Below, one piece after another: positions 1 through 8,503 of a DNA stretch of 64,000 bases. How positions within the stretch are numbered: position 1 is the first letter of the stretch; each line of letters opens with the position of its first letter. Below the pieces are notes generated by a model, which did no database searches, had not been told where the DNA came from, and saw nothing but the letters and a program-made list of their open reading frames with translations. The stretch covers positions 62,001 to 126,000 of the forward strand of contig JABLXH010000003.1 in assembly GCA_013178155.1 (NCBI GenBank). Reading direction: 5' to 3'. The position numbers and the translations under genes are program-made. Origin of the DNA: Armatimonadota bacterium. GTDB lineage: Bacteria > Armatimonadota > Zipacnadia > Zipacnadales > UBA11051.

Positions 1-2
1 AC

Positions 3-242
3 CTGCTACTGCTGCCCTTCGTTGGCGAGGGCATTGCCCGGGGCGCCACCCAGATGGACTTCATGTCGGGGGATCAGAGTCACAAGACCGCCTACCTGGC
101 TGGTCGGGGCCAGACGGTGACAGTCATCGTCTGCGACAGCAGTCTCTTGGGCCAGTGGCCCCTGTTGAAGCTGCTGAGCAGTCGCGCTCTGCGTCATACA
201 GCCAAACGACTGCTCAAGCGGGAAAGAGCATCCAGCGAATGA
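3..242 (+). CDS. C-terminal end of an unrecognised protein (partial)
   Basis: The frame is open from the left edge of the window and ends at a TGA at 240-242; only the last 79 residues are present. It begins with a leucine-rich stretch (LLLLPFVGEGIARG) and ends in a basic tail (RALRHTAKRLLKRERASSE). I do not recognise a family. It lies 46 bp upstream of a glycosyltransferase on the same strand, so it is probably the end of another polysaccharide gene. An internal ATG at 54 exists, but the reading frame continues upstream of it without a stop, so a longer protein running in from outside is more likely. Confidence 0.5.
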   Translation: MLLLPFVGEGIARGATQMDFMSGDQSHKTAYLAGRGQTVTVIVCDSSLLGQWPLLKLLSSRALRHTAKRLLKRERASSE

Positions 243-288
243 GGGCAACAGCCTGCTTGACCTTCCATTCCTGCGAAGGGGCACAGCG

Positions 289-1437
289 ATGACAGACCGG
301 TCCTCGCGCCCCGCCGTCTGCTTCGTCGGCACCGGGCCGGTCGTCCCGAAGGTGCTGGCAGCGGAGGCGCCCGATCAGATCGGTGGAGCCGAACTGCAAC
401 TCAAAGAGATTGCCTTTCGGCTGGCTGACCGCGGCTGGCCCATTAGTTTCGTGGTGGGTGACTACGGCCAGGAGGCCACGTGCCTGCACCCGGACATCCG
501 CATCATCAAGGCCCACGCGCCCCATGACGACAAATCCGGGTTGCAGTTCCTGACTCGTGACCTGCCACGGTTCTGGCGGGCGCTGGGAGCCGCAGAAGCC
601 GACATCTACTTCCAGTACGGTGTCGGTGGCCTGACAGGGCCCCTGGCATGGTTTGCCCGCCGTCGGCGACGCCGGTTCGTCTTCTGGATGGCCAGCGATT
701 CTGACCCCCAGTGCCGCGTGCCGGGAGCCTCGCGCCTGCCCCGGTCACAGCGGTGGCTGGCCTATCAGGGGATGCGACAGGCCGATGTTCTGCTGGCGCA
801 GACGACGGGTCAGCAGGCGCTGGCTCAACAGCACCTCGGAAGAGACAGTGAGATCCTGCCCAATATCTGGCCCGGACCGTATGAGCTCTCGCCGCCTGAT
901 CGCGCCCGGGAGAGCGTGCTTTGGGTAGGCAGCATCCGTTCGGTCAAGCGCCCGCTGCTGCTGCCGGAGATCGCCCGGGCCCTGCCTGACATTCCGTTCA
1001 TGATGGTTGGTGGCAAGTCGCGGGGCGACGAGGCGCTCTATGACCAACTGGTGGCTGCAGTCGCAGAAACGCCCAACCTGGACTTCCGCGGCTTCGTGCC
1101 CCCCAACGAGGTGGACCGGTACTACGCCAAGGCGGCGCTGCTGGTCTGTACCTCTGCGGTGGAGGGGTTCCCAAACACCTTCTTGCATGCCTGGGGACGA
1201 GGCCGGCCTGTGGTCACCACTTACGACCCCGGTAAGCTAGTGGAGCGGGAACGTCTGGGCCAAGCGGCAGAGTCCCTGGCCGAGGTGACGGCTGCCGTAC
1301 GGAGGCTGTGGAGAGATCCGGCGCTCTGCCTGGATATCGGAGCGCGCGCTGTTCAGTACGTCCAGACACATCACCATCCCGAAATCATCATCAGTCAGCT
1401 TGAGACGCTCTTCAGCCGGCTGAGCACCACTTCCTGA
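289..1437 (+). CDS. Glycosyltransferase family 4 (GT-B fold)
   Basis: A 382-residue retaining glycosyltransferase expected to transfer a sugar from a nucleotide-sugar donor to a growing lipid-linked glycan at the cytoplasmic face. The N-terminal half contains the acceptor-side motif IGGAELQLKEIAFRL near residue 31. The C-terminal half has the donor-binding domain with VLWVGSIRSVKRPLLLPEIA and the loop EGFPNTFLHAWGRGRPVV. In most family members this loop reads E-x7-E; here the second Glu position is His, which may alter donor phosphate contacts. The ATG has a GAAGGGG ribosome site about 7 bases upstream. It is followed 61 bp later by a sugar kinase fusion on the same strand. The family is clear; the sugar is not. 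Confidence 0.85.
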   Translation: MTDRSSRPAVCFVGTGPVVPKVLAAEAPDQIGGAELQLKEIAFRLADRGWPISFVVGDYGQEATCLHPDIRIIKAHAPHDDKSGLQFLTRDLPRFWRALGAAEADIYFQYGVGGLTGPLAWFARRRRRRFVFWMASDSDPQCRVPGASRLPRSQRWLAYQGMRQADVLLAQTTGQQALAQQHLGRDSEILPNIWPGPYELSPPDRARESVLWVGSIRSVKRPLLLPEIARALPDIPFMMVGGKSRGDEALYDQLVAAVAETPNLDFRGFVPPNEVDRYYAKAALLVCTSAVEGFPNTFLHAWGRGRPVVTTYDPGKLVERERLGQAAESLAEVTAAVRRLWRDPALCLDIGARAVQYVQTHHHPEIIISQLETLFSRLSTTS

Positions 1438-1498
1438 GCTTCCCGTGAGAGGATAGCGGCGGTTGCTCAGGAGGCTTAGCGAAAGTGAGAGAAGGCCC

Positions 1499-4177
1499 AT
1501 GAAGAAACAGGGGCTAGTTTCCATCATCATGGCGGCGGGCAAGGGCCAGCGCATGCGCAATCCTGGCGTCAACAAGGTCTGTCTGGACATCGGTGGCGTC
1601 CCGGCCATTGTGCGGGCCCTTGACACCTATGAGACTGCCGGTATCGGCCATCATGTGATCGTGGTCGGAGAGTTGGCCGACCAGGTCATGAAGGCAGTGG
1701 GGGAGAGGTTTCCCAACTGCAGTTATGCTTACCAGCCTGTGCCTCTGGGCACCGGTAATGCCGCCAAGGTGGGGGCACGCGTCCTGCAGGACATCGGCTA
1801 CGACGGCGCTGTGCTGGTGACCGCCGGTGACAAGTACACCGAGCCAGGCGTTATCGAACGCCTCATCCGCACCTTCACTGAAGGAAACTATGACCTGGTG
1901 CTGGTAGCCGGGAGCAAGGACGACTTTCCGACCTCCGGCCGTATCGTGATGGACAGTGAGGGAGCGCCCACCAGTATCGTCGAGGTCAGTGAGATCCGGC
2001 TGTCGCAGGCCGTGCAGGCTATCGAGGCCGCGCTTCCGGAAGCTCCCGAGGCCCCCACAGAAGCGCTGTTGGCAATCATCAACGAGTACTTCCCCAATGA
2101 ACGCAAGGCGCAGATCGCCTTCGGCGAGCTGTGGCATCTGCTGCAGGCCAATGGCAGCGTGTCCGTGCCCAAGGTGCGGCAACTGCTGGAGCCGTTGCGA
2201 GAGACTACCACCATCACCGTCTACACGGGGGACGGCGTGCGTGAGGTCCCGGCCTCAGAGATCGAGGGCATGACGGAACTGGCGAACATCTCCGTGTATC
2301 TCTACCGTGCTTCCGCGCTGTATCACAGCCTGTCGCAACTGACCCGGGACAATGCCCAGCACGAGGAGTTCCTGACCGACACCATCAAGGTCCTGGCGAA
2401 CGAACGGCGCCCCGATGGCACTCCTGTCTATCGTCTGGGGGTTCTGGCCATTGACAACCCCGAAGATGTCATGGGTTACAACACTCCGGAGGAGCTGGAG
2501 CAGATCCGGGAGGTGGTGCGGCGGCGGTCCCAGGCGGCAACGCTGGCTGTGCAGGAGGCGGTCCGCCAGATCCGCCCCCTGAGCGAATGGCACCACATAT
2601 TCACCGCTGACGGGCCAGAGATGCACGCTTTCATGGACCGTGTCTACGGTGAGGACCGCCGACTGCACGAGCAGAAACGCCAGGAGTACCTGAAGGTCAT
2701 TGAGCTCTATCGCTCCCGGCTAGGCACTGACGATGCCGTGATGCTGGTTCGCAGCCCGGGCCGTATAAACCTGATGGGACGCCACATTGACCATCGAGGC
2801 GGCCGCACCAACATGATCGCCCTGAGCGAAGAGGTGCTCATGGTGGTGGCGCCACGCGAGGACGACCAGATCCACCTGTACAATACCGCTGAGCATCTCT
2901 TCAGTCACAGTCACTTCTCCATCTCCAGCGACATCAGCACCCTGGACTGGGGCGACTGGTTGACCACGGTTCGCAGCCCCAAGACCCTGGCGATGGTCAG
3001 CGGGGGCCACTGGGCCAACTACGTGCGCGCCCCGGCCTTCCGGTTGCAGAAGGAGTTCCCGGAGGTGCCCTTGCGGGGAGCTAACATCGTGGCCCATGGC
3101 ACGATCCCCGTTGGCTCCGGCCTGAGTTCCTCATCGGCCGTCGTGGTGGGTGCCGCCGAGGCTCTTATCGCGGTCAACGACCTGCCGGTACGACCGGCGG
3201 CGATGGTGGACCTGTGCGGGGAGGGCGAGTGGTTTGTGGGCACCCGCGGAGGCAGCGGAGATCACGCCGCCATCAAGTTCGCCCGGCGGGGACAAGTGGC
3301 CCATGTCAGCTTCTTCCCCTTCGAGGTGGTGGGCTTCGCCCCGTTCTTCCCAGACCATGACCTGATCGTCTGCAACTCCGGAGTACAGGCGAAGAAGGCC
3401 GAAGGAGCCCGCGAGACCTACAACCGCAAGGTTCTGGGCTATGTGGCCGGTGAACTGCTGTTCAAGCGCTTCTATCCCCACCTGGCGGAACGGATCGAGC
3501 ATCTGCGTGACATCAATCCCCAGCGCCTGGGCATTCCGCTGGCCGAGCTCTATCGTCTGCTGAAGGCCCTGCCGGTGCGTATCCAGACCGAGGAGCTCTT
3601 TGACCGCTTCGGCCCCTTCTCGGCTGCCGAAACCGAAAAACTGCAGACCATTCTCTCGGGCATCACCAACCGCCACCTGCCCTTTGAGGTGCGGGGGTTG
3701 GTGCTCTACGGGATTGCCGAGTGCGAACGGGCGCGACGGTGCCCCGAGTTGCTCGAGGCGGGCGACGCCGCCGGGTTGGGGCAGTGGTGGAATATCTCCC
3801 ACGATGGCGACCGCGTGGTGACCTACGATAGCCACTGGCATCCGTCGCCCTACGAGGCGGATGTGTCTGACGAGTATCTGGAGCAACTAATCGCGGACCT
3901 GGAAAGCGGTGAGCCGCAGAGAGTGGCGAGAGCCCAGGTCCACCTGCAGCGTGGCTGCTATGCTTGCAGCACGCCGGAGATAGACCTGATCTGCGATCTG
4001 GCGCTGCGCCTGCCGGGAGTGAAGGGGGCTCAGATCTCCGGAGCCGGTCTCGGTGGATGTGTGATGATCCTGGTGGCGAAGGAACACACCGACGAGACCC
4101 TGCAAGCCCTGCAGTCCCGGGCGCTGGACGCCACGGCCTATGCCCCGGTGGAGGGCGCAGGCCCCGTCAGCATCTGA
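1499..4177 (+). CDS. Bifunctional sugar-1-phosphate nucleotidyltransferase / galactokinase-like GHMP kinase
   Basis: An 892-residue fusion. Residues 1-230 form a GlmU/RmlA-type nucleotidyltransferase with the P-loop AAGKGQRM (12-19) and LGTGNAAKV; an insert-rich middle follows. From about 415 the protein is a galactokinase-type GHMP kinase, with SPGRINLMGRHIDHRGG near 419-435, the ATP loop GTIPVGSGLSSSSA near 532-545 and the C-terminal motif ISGAGLGGC near 845. Together the halves would turn a free sugar into the 1-phosphate and then an NDP-sugar. In galactokinase the sugar-binding signature reads GEH-D-Y; here it is GRHIDH, so the substrate may not be galactose. I chose the ATG at 1499, which has GAGAGAAGG just upstream, over a TTG at 1463. 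The next gene is a nucleotide-sugar epimerase, which fits a precursor-supply role. Confidence 0.85.
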   Translation: MKKQGLVSIIMAAGKGQRMRNPGVNKVCLDIGGVPAIVRALDTYETAGIGHHVIVVGELADQVMKAVGERFPNCSYAYQPVPLGTGNAAKVGARVLQDIGYDGAVLVTAGDKYTEPGVIERLIRTFTEGNYDLVLVAGSKDDFPTSGRIVMDSEGAPTSIVEVSEIRLSQAVQAIEAALPEAPEAPTEALLAIINEYFPNERKAQIAFGELWHLLQANGSVSVPKVRQLLEPLRETTTITVYTGDGVREVPASEIEGMTELANISVYLYRASALYHSLSQLTRDNAQHEEFLTDTIKVLANERRPDGTPVYRLGVLAIDNPEDVMGYNTPEELEQIREVVRRRSQAATLAVQEAVRQIRPLSEWHHIFTADGPEMHAFMDRVYGEDRRLHEQKRQEYLKVIELYRSRLGTDDAVMLVRSPGRINLMGRHIDHRGGRTNMIALSEEVLMVVAPREDDQIHLYNTAEHLFSHSHFSISSDISTLDWGDWLTTVRSPKTLAMVSGGHWANYVRAPAFRLQKEFPEVPLRGANIVAHGTIPVGSGLSSSSAVVVGAAEALIAVNDLPVRPAAMVDLCGEGEWFVGTRGGSGDHAAIKFARRGQVAHVSFFPFEVVGFAPFFPDHDLIVCNSGVQAKKAEGARETYNRKVLGYVAGELLFKRFYPHLAERIEHLRDINPQRLGIPLAELYRLLKALPVRIQTEELFDRFGPFSAAETEKLQTILSGITNRHLPFEVRGLVLYGIAECERARRCPELLEAGDAAGLGQWWNISHDGDRVVTYDSHWHPSPYEADVSDEYLEQLIADLESGEPQRVARAQVHLQRGCYACSTPEIDLICDLALRLPGVKGAQISGAGLGGCVMILVAKEHTDETLQALQSRALDATAYAPVEGAGPVSI

Positions 4178-4219
4178 AAACAGCCACCAGCCCCGCGATG
4201 GGGGAAAGGGGAGAGCTAC

Positions 4220-5149
4220 GTGTATCTAGTTACCGGCGGCGCCGGCTTCATCGGCTCCAACATAGTGCGCGAACTGCTGGTCCAGGGGGAGAGGGTCCGG
4301 GTGTTGGACAACTTCGCCACCGGGCGGCGCGAGAACCTGGCCGACATTCTGGACCAGATCGAGCTGCACGAAGCCGATATATGCGACCTCGAGGCCATCC
4401 GCCCGGCGTTCGAGGGCGTTGACTATGTCCTGCACCAGGCCGCCTTGCCTTCGGTTCCGCGTTCGGTACAGGACCCAGTCGGCACCACGGAGGCCAATGT
4501 CAATGGGACCCTGCATGTCCTGATGGCGGCGCGCGACGCCGGAGTGAAGCGCTGTGTGCTGGCCTCCTCGTCCTCGGTCTACGGGGCCAACCCGGAGCTG
4601 CCCAAGCGCGAGACCATGCGCCTGCAGCCCATCTCGCCTTACGCCGCCTCCAAGTTCGCCAACGAGGGCTATGCCGCCGCCTTCAACCACGTCTATGGGC
4701 TGCAGACCGTCTGCCTGCGCTACTTCAATGTGTTCGGGCCACGTCAGGACCCGACGTCACAGTATGCGGCGGTCATCCCCCTGTTCATCACGGCCATGCT
4801 GGAGGGGCGGCGTCCGACCATCTTCGGCGATGGTGAGCAGTCCCGCGACTTCACCTATGTGGCCAATGTGGTGAGCGCCAACCTGAAGGCGGCAACGACG
4901 TCGGGCGGGGCTGGAGGGGCCTTCAACATCGCGTGCGGCGAACGGGCGACACTGAACGAACTGGTGGCCCACCTGAATGAGATCATGGGGACCAGCATCG
5001 AACCGGTGTATCTTGCTGAGCGCCCGGGCGACGTGAAGCACTCGCTGGCTGACATCTCCGCTGCCCGCGAAGCCTTCGGCTATGAGCCCGTTGTCAGCTT
5101 CCGTGAAGGCCTGGAACGCGTTGTGGAGTGGTATCGCAGCCAGGGATAA
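4220..5149 (+). CDS. NAD-dependent nucleotide-sugar epimerase/dehydratase (extended SDR)
   Basis: A 309-residue extended short-chain dehydrogenase of the UDP-glucose 4-epimerase type. The Rossmann motif GGAGFIG is at residues 6-12, the catalytic Tyr141 and Lys145 in SPYAASK, and the Ser cluster ASSSSVYG near 115-122. The sequence RYFNVFGPRQDP is typical of UDP-GlcNAc/UDP-Gal 4-epimerases of the WbpP/GalE-like group. It starts at GTG with AAAGGGGAGAG upstream. It lies 42 bp after the kinase/nucleotidyltransferase fusion and probably epimerises the NDP-sugar that enzyme makes. Whether it acts on UDP-glucose, UDP-GlcNAc or a uronate cannot be decided here. Confidence 0.88.
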   Translation: MYLVTGGAGFIGSNIVRELLVQGERVRVLDNFATGRRENLADILDQIELHEADICDLEAIRPAFEGVDYVLHQAALPSVPRSVQDPVGTTEANVNGTLHVLMAARDAGVKRCVLASSSSVYGANPELPKRETMRLQPISPYAASKFANEGYAAAFNHVYGLQTVCLRYFNVFGPRQDPTSQYAAVIPLFITAMLEGRRPTIFGDGEQSRDFTYVANVVSANLKAATTSGGAGGAFNIACGERATLNELVAHLNEIMGTSIEPVYLAERPGDVKHSLADISAAREAFGYEPVVSFREGLERVVEWYRSQG

Positions 5150-5187
5150 GGAGCCTGACGGGCTCCGGACAGGAAAAGCCGCCTTTG

Positions 5188-6684
5188 ATGAGCATGGAAC
5201 GCGGCAGGGATGTCGTCAGAGCTGGCGAGCGGCTGGTCTCCTGGGGGCAGGGGATGGGGCTGTTGGTCCTGGCCCTGGCCGTGCGTCTCTGGAATCTGGG
5301 CGGGCAGAGCTTGTGGGTTGATGAAGTTCTGCAGTTCAACATTTCCCGGGAACCCTTGTGGCGGCTGGTGCAAGCAGTCGCTGGCGGGGCGGACAACAGC
5401 CCTCCAGTCTACCACACGGTCCTGCACTATGTGATCGCCGCCGGTGGGACCAGCGAGTGGGCACTGCGGCTGCCTTCCGCCCTGTTTGGCAGCACCTCCG
5501 TCGTCCTGATCTACATCATTGCCCGCCAGCTTGGGCAAACGCGCGGGGCCCCGCTGGCGGGGTTGTTGCTGGCATTATCGCCCCTGCATGTCTGGTATTC
5601 CCAGGAAGCCCGCATGTACAGCCTGATGGTGATGCTGGTATTGGGGCAGACCGTGGTGCTGCTCAGAGCCCTGCGTCATCCCTCCTGGTCTGCCTGGAGT
5701 GCCTATTGCCTGCTCACGATTGTGGCCCTGTACACTTACCCGTATGTACTCCTGTCGTGTCTGGGACAGGGGTGCTGGCTTGCGCTTGGCCAGCAGCGAC
5801 GCCAGCAAGCCTTGAAACCCTGGTTGCTGGCTACTGGTGTCGCCGGCCTCTCGTTTGTGCCCTGGGTGCTCACCCTCTTACACCGCGAAGACCTCACGGC
5901 AGGCCTGGAAAAGGCGGTCAGCCCCGCTGTGGCCCTGGGGTACACCGCGCTGACTTTCATCGCTGGGTACAACATCGGCCCCTCCGTTGCTGAACTGCAT
6001 GTGAACCGTGGGGTGAGCGCTCTCTTGCCTCACTGGCCCTATTTGGCCGCCTACGGGCTTCTGGGTGCAGCGGGACTCGGCGCCACCGTGTGGCACTGGC
6101 GGCGCGAACGCTGTTCCCTCTCATTGGCCGCCTGCATGGTCTTGTGGCCAGTTCTCGGTGTCTTGGCTGTGTCTGAGGTCATGCCCTCCATCACCTACAA
6201 TGTACGGTACGCCCTGGCGGCCGTCCCTTTCCTGTGCCTGGGGTTTGGCGTGGGTCTGGGATCGCTGCGCAGCGGCCCTCGGGTCGTCCTGGTCATCGGG
6301 TTCATCGCGCTCTCGGGTCTTTCGCTATGGCGCGGACAGACGCTGCCCCAGTACCTTCGGGAGGATAACCGTGCGGCTGCTGCCTACGTCGCCCAGGCGG
6401 GCCAACCGGGAGAACTCGTTCTGCTGCAGGCCAGCGTGCCGTTCAAACACTACTTTCAGCGCCAGGACATTCTGCTGCAGGCCATCCCCCGGGGCCTGAG
6501 CAAGGAGGAGCGCGTGAGCCTGGCCCAGCGCCTGGCACGAGAGCATCCATCGCTGTGGTTGGTGGAATGTCGGAGCTGGACAGTGGACGCGAGCGGTGTG
6601 ATGGAAAAGACTCTGCGTCAGGCGCTGTCTGTTGAGAGTCGCATGGAGTTTGCGGGTGTGCGGGTAACTCACTATCGTCGTTGA
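5188..6684 (+). CDS. GT-C membrane glycosyltransferase (GT39/ArnT-like)
   Basis: A 498-residue multi-pass membrane protein of the dolichyl/undecaprenyl-phosphate mannosyltransferase superfamily. The first periplasmic loop has the acidic motif SLWVDEVLQFNISREPLW expected to hold the catalytic Asp-Glu pair, and the next helices carry LRLPSALFGSTSVVLIYIIA. Such enzymes take a sugar from a polyprenyl-phosphate donor and act on the outer side of the inner membrane. The ATG at 5188 follows AGGAAAAG; a GTG at 5128 would overlap the previous gene and lacks a ribosome site. It is the first of three consecutive GT-C genes. Confidence 0.8.
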   Translation: MSMERGRDVVRAGERLVSWGQGMGLLVLALAVRLWNLGGQSLWVDEVLQFNISREPLWRLVQAVAGGADNSPPVYHTVLHYVIAAGGTSEWALRLPSALFGSTSVVLIYIIARQLGQTRGAPLAGLLLALSPLHVWYSQEARMYSLMVMLVLGQTVVLLRALRHPSWSAWSAYCLLTIVALYTYPYVLLSCLGQGCWLALGQQRRQQALKPWLLATGVAGLSFVPWVLTLLHREDLTAGLEKAVSPAVALGYTALTFIAGYNIGPSVAELHVNRGVSALLPHWPYLAAYGLLGAAGLGATVWHWRRERCSLSLAACMVLWPVLGVLAVSEVMPSITYNVRYALAAVPFLCLGFGVGLGSLRSGPRVVLVIGFIALSGLSLWRGQTLPQYLREDNRAAAAYVAQAGQPGELVLLQASVPFKHYFQRQDILLQAIPRGLSKEERVSLAQRLAREHPSLWLVECRSWTVDASGVMEKTLRQALSVESRMEFAGVRVTHYRR

Positions 6685-6751
6685 CGTTGGGTCAAGGCCT
6701 CGAGCCTCGCAGGCGGCCGTGAGGCCGGAGAGGGGCGGGAGCAAACAAGTC

Positions 6752-8503
6752 ATGCCAAGGGAAACCACGGCCAGTTCCGAGGCGCGTCGCGTCCTGGGTG
6801 TGGCGCTTGTAGCCATCCTCCTGGGTCTGCTGAACTACAGCCCTGAGGTGAAAATGGGGGACGGCGCCGAATACCTGGTGCTCGCCCGCTCGCTGGCCGA
6901 CGGGGGCGGTTTCCGCTATGTCTGCTTTCCTGACCAGCCGCCCGCGACGTTACGTCATATCGGCTACCCTGTCATCCTGGCGATACTGGAGCGGCTACCG
7001 GGGGGCGCCATCCTGCCCAGCGCGATCTTTGGCCTGCTGTGTCTGGGAGTGGCCGCAGCCCTGGGCTACGTGCTGCTGAGGGGATATCCCGAATGGCTCC
7101 GTGTGGCAGCAGTGGCCCTGTTCTTGGCCAACCCGGTGGTGTTCTCGCTGGCCAGCCAACACGGCAACGATGTCCCTTACCTGGTCCCCACCTTCGCTGC
7201 CCTGCTGACCCTGCGATGGAGCACGGAAGCAGGCTCTCGGCAGCGCTGGCTCGCCGGTGTCATCGCCGGTCTGTGTATGGCGGCGGCGTACTACATCCGC
7301 CCCACAGGGATGCTCCTTTGGCCAGTCGCTCTGTTCTATCCGCTGTTCCGGCGCAAAGCCGCTCCCGGCTTGATAGCTCTGGTACTGGCAACAGCTCTGG
7401 TCCTGCCGTGGATGCTGCATACGCAGCGAACGAAGAGCGAGCCGAGCTATCTTGACCATTTCATCATGGGGACCGGGGGGCCAGATGCGCCGCTGGGGGA
7501 GCGCCTGCAGCGCCTGACGGCGATGGTGCGCTACAATGCCGCTGTCCAGCCCCTGGTGTTGGCCGATGCCATCTGGCAACGCCCGCGAAGCCTCTCACTC
7601 CGCGCCCGGCCGGAGGTCCCCGAGCCCGCGGAAACGGATGACTCGGCAGGCATTGAGACCGGCGCCTGGAGCGACGAGGACTTCTGGAAACAGGTCTCGC
7701 GTATCCCCAGGGTGACACCCGTGAGACTGGTCAAATACGCGGTCTGTGGTCTGCTTCTGTTGGGGCTGGTGCTGGCCTGGCGTCAGATTGGCGCCTCGTT
7801 TCACTACTACGTGCTTTTTGGCTTGCTCTCCCTGAGCATTGACCTGCATAGCCACAACGCCCGGATCGTCATGCATTTCATTCCCTTTCTGGCGCTGTAC
7901 GTTCTGCTGGCTGCCCACCGGGTGGGGGAGCGAGTGCTGCCGCGACGACAGGATGCCCTGCGGCGACTTCTGGTGGCGGGTGTGAGTGTGCTGGCCGTGC
8001 TTAGCGTCCTGTTCCCAACCAGCCAACGGCTGTTGCATAACTGGAGCGTCCGGGGCAGACCCTGGCATGCGCCGGAGCGGTATGGCATCTATGGCGCCGA
8101 CCAGGTATCCTACATGCGGGCTGTGGAGTGGTTAGCTACCCACTCCCCCCAGGGTGCCGTGCTGGTGTGCCGTCGGCCCTTTGTGCCCTATCTGGCCACC
8201 GGACGCCTGGCTACCTGGGAGCCGCTGCGTGACTCCGAAAACCCGGAGCAGTACTGGCGAGCGGTCAAGCAACTGGCTGCATCAGCGCCGGTGTTCCTGA
8301 TCCAGGACCCCCCCAGCTTCGGCGCCCGCTTTGCCGGCAATTTCACCGAACGCAACCTGAAGCCCGCCGTCGCGGCCCATGCCCGGGAAGTCCGGCAAGT
8401 GGCGACCACCAAGGCAGACGGGCATGTGACGATCGTCTGGCAGGTCGTGCCTAGCAAGCCAGACAGCCTGAGTAAGCAATCACCACCGTCGAAGCAGCCA
8501 TGA
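6752..8503 (+). CDS. GT-C membrane glycosyltransferase (GT39/ArnT-like)
   Basis: A 583-residue multi-pass membrane protein. After the first membrane helix comes VKMGDGAEYLVLARSLADGG, the acidic first-loop motif of ArnT/PMT-type enzymes, followed by RHIGYPVILAILERLPGG. The C-terminal soluble part (about 430-583) is a periplasmic domain. The ATG at 6752 is preferred over the GTG at 6719; a GGAGAGGGGCGGGAG tract lies just upstream. Its stop overlaps the start of the next GT-C gene by four bases, so the two are translated together. Donor and acceptor are unknown. Confidence 0.78.
   Translation: MPRETTASSEARRVLGVALVAILLGLLNYSPEVKMGDGAEYLVLARSLADGGGFRYVCFPDQPPATLRHIGYPVILAILERLPGGAILPSAIFGLLCLGVAAALGYVLLRGYPEWLRVAAVALFLANPVVFSLASQHGNDVPYLVPTFAALLTLRWSTEAGSRQRWLAGVIAGLCMAAAYYIRPTGMLLWPVALFYPLFRRKAAPGLIALVLATALVLPWMLHTQRTKSEPSYLDHFIMGTGGPDAPLGERLQRLTAMVRYNAAVQPLVLADAIWQRPRSLSLRARPEVPEPAETDDSAGIETGAWSDEDFWKQVSRIPRVTPVRLVKYAVCGLLLLGLVLAWRQIGASFHYYVLFGLLSLSIDLHSHNARIVMHFIPFLALYVLLAAHRVGERVLPRRQDALRRLLVAGVSVLAVLSVLFPTSQRLLHNWSVRGRPWHAPERYGIYGADQVSYMRAVEWLATHSPQGAVLVCRRPFVPYLATGRLATWEPLRDSENPEQYWRAVKQLAASAPVFLIQDPPSFGARFAGNFTERNLKPAVAAHAREVRQVATTKADGHVTIVWQVVPSKPDSLSKQSPPSKQP

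Noticed and set aside
3131-3886. 251-codon frame antisense to the galactokinase fusion
   Set aside because: The sense frame has clear catalytic motifs; no ribosome site or domain on the antisense strand.
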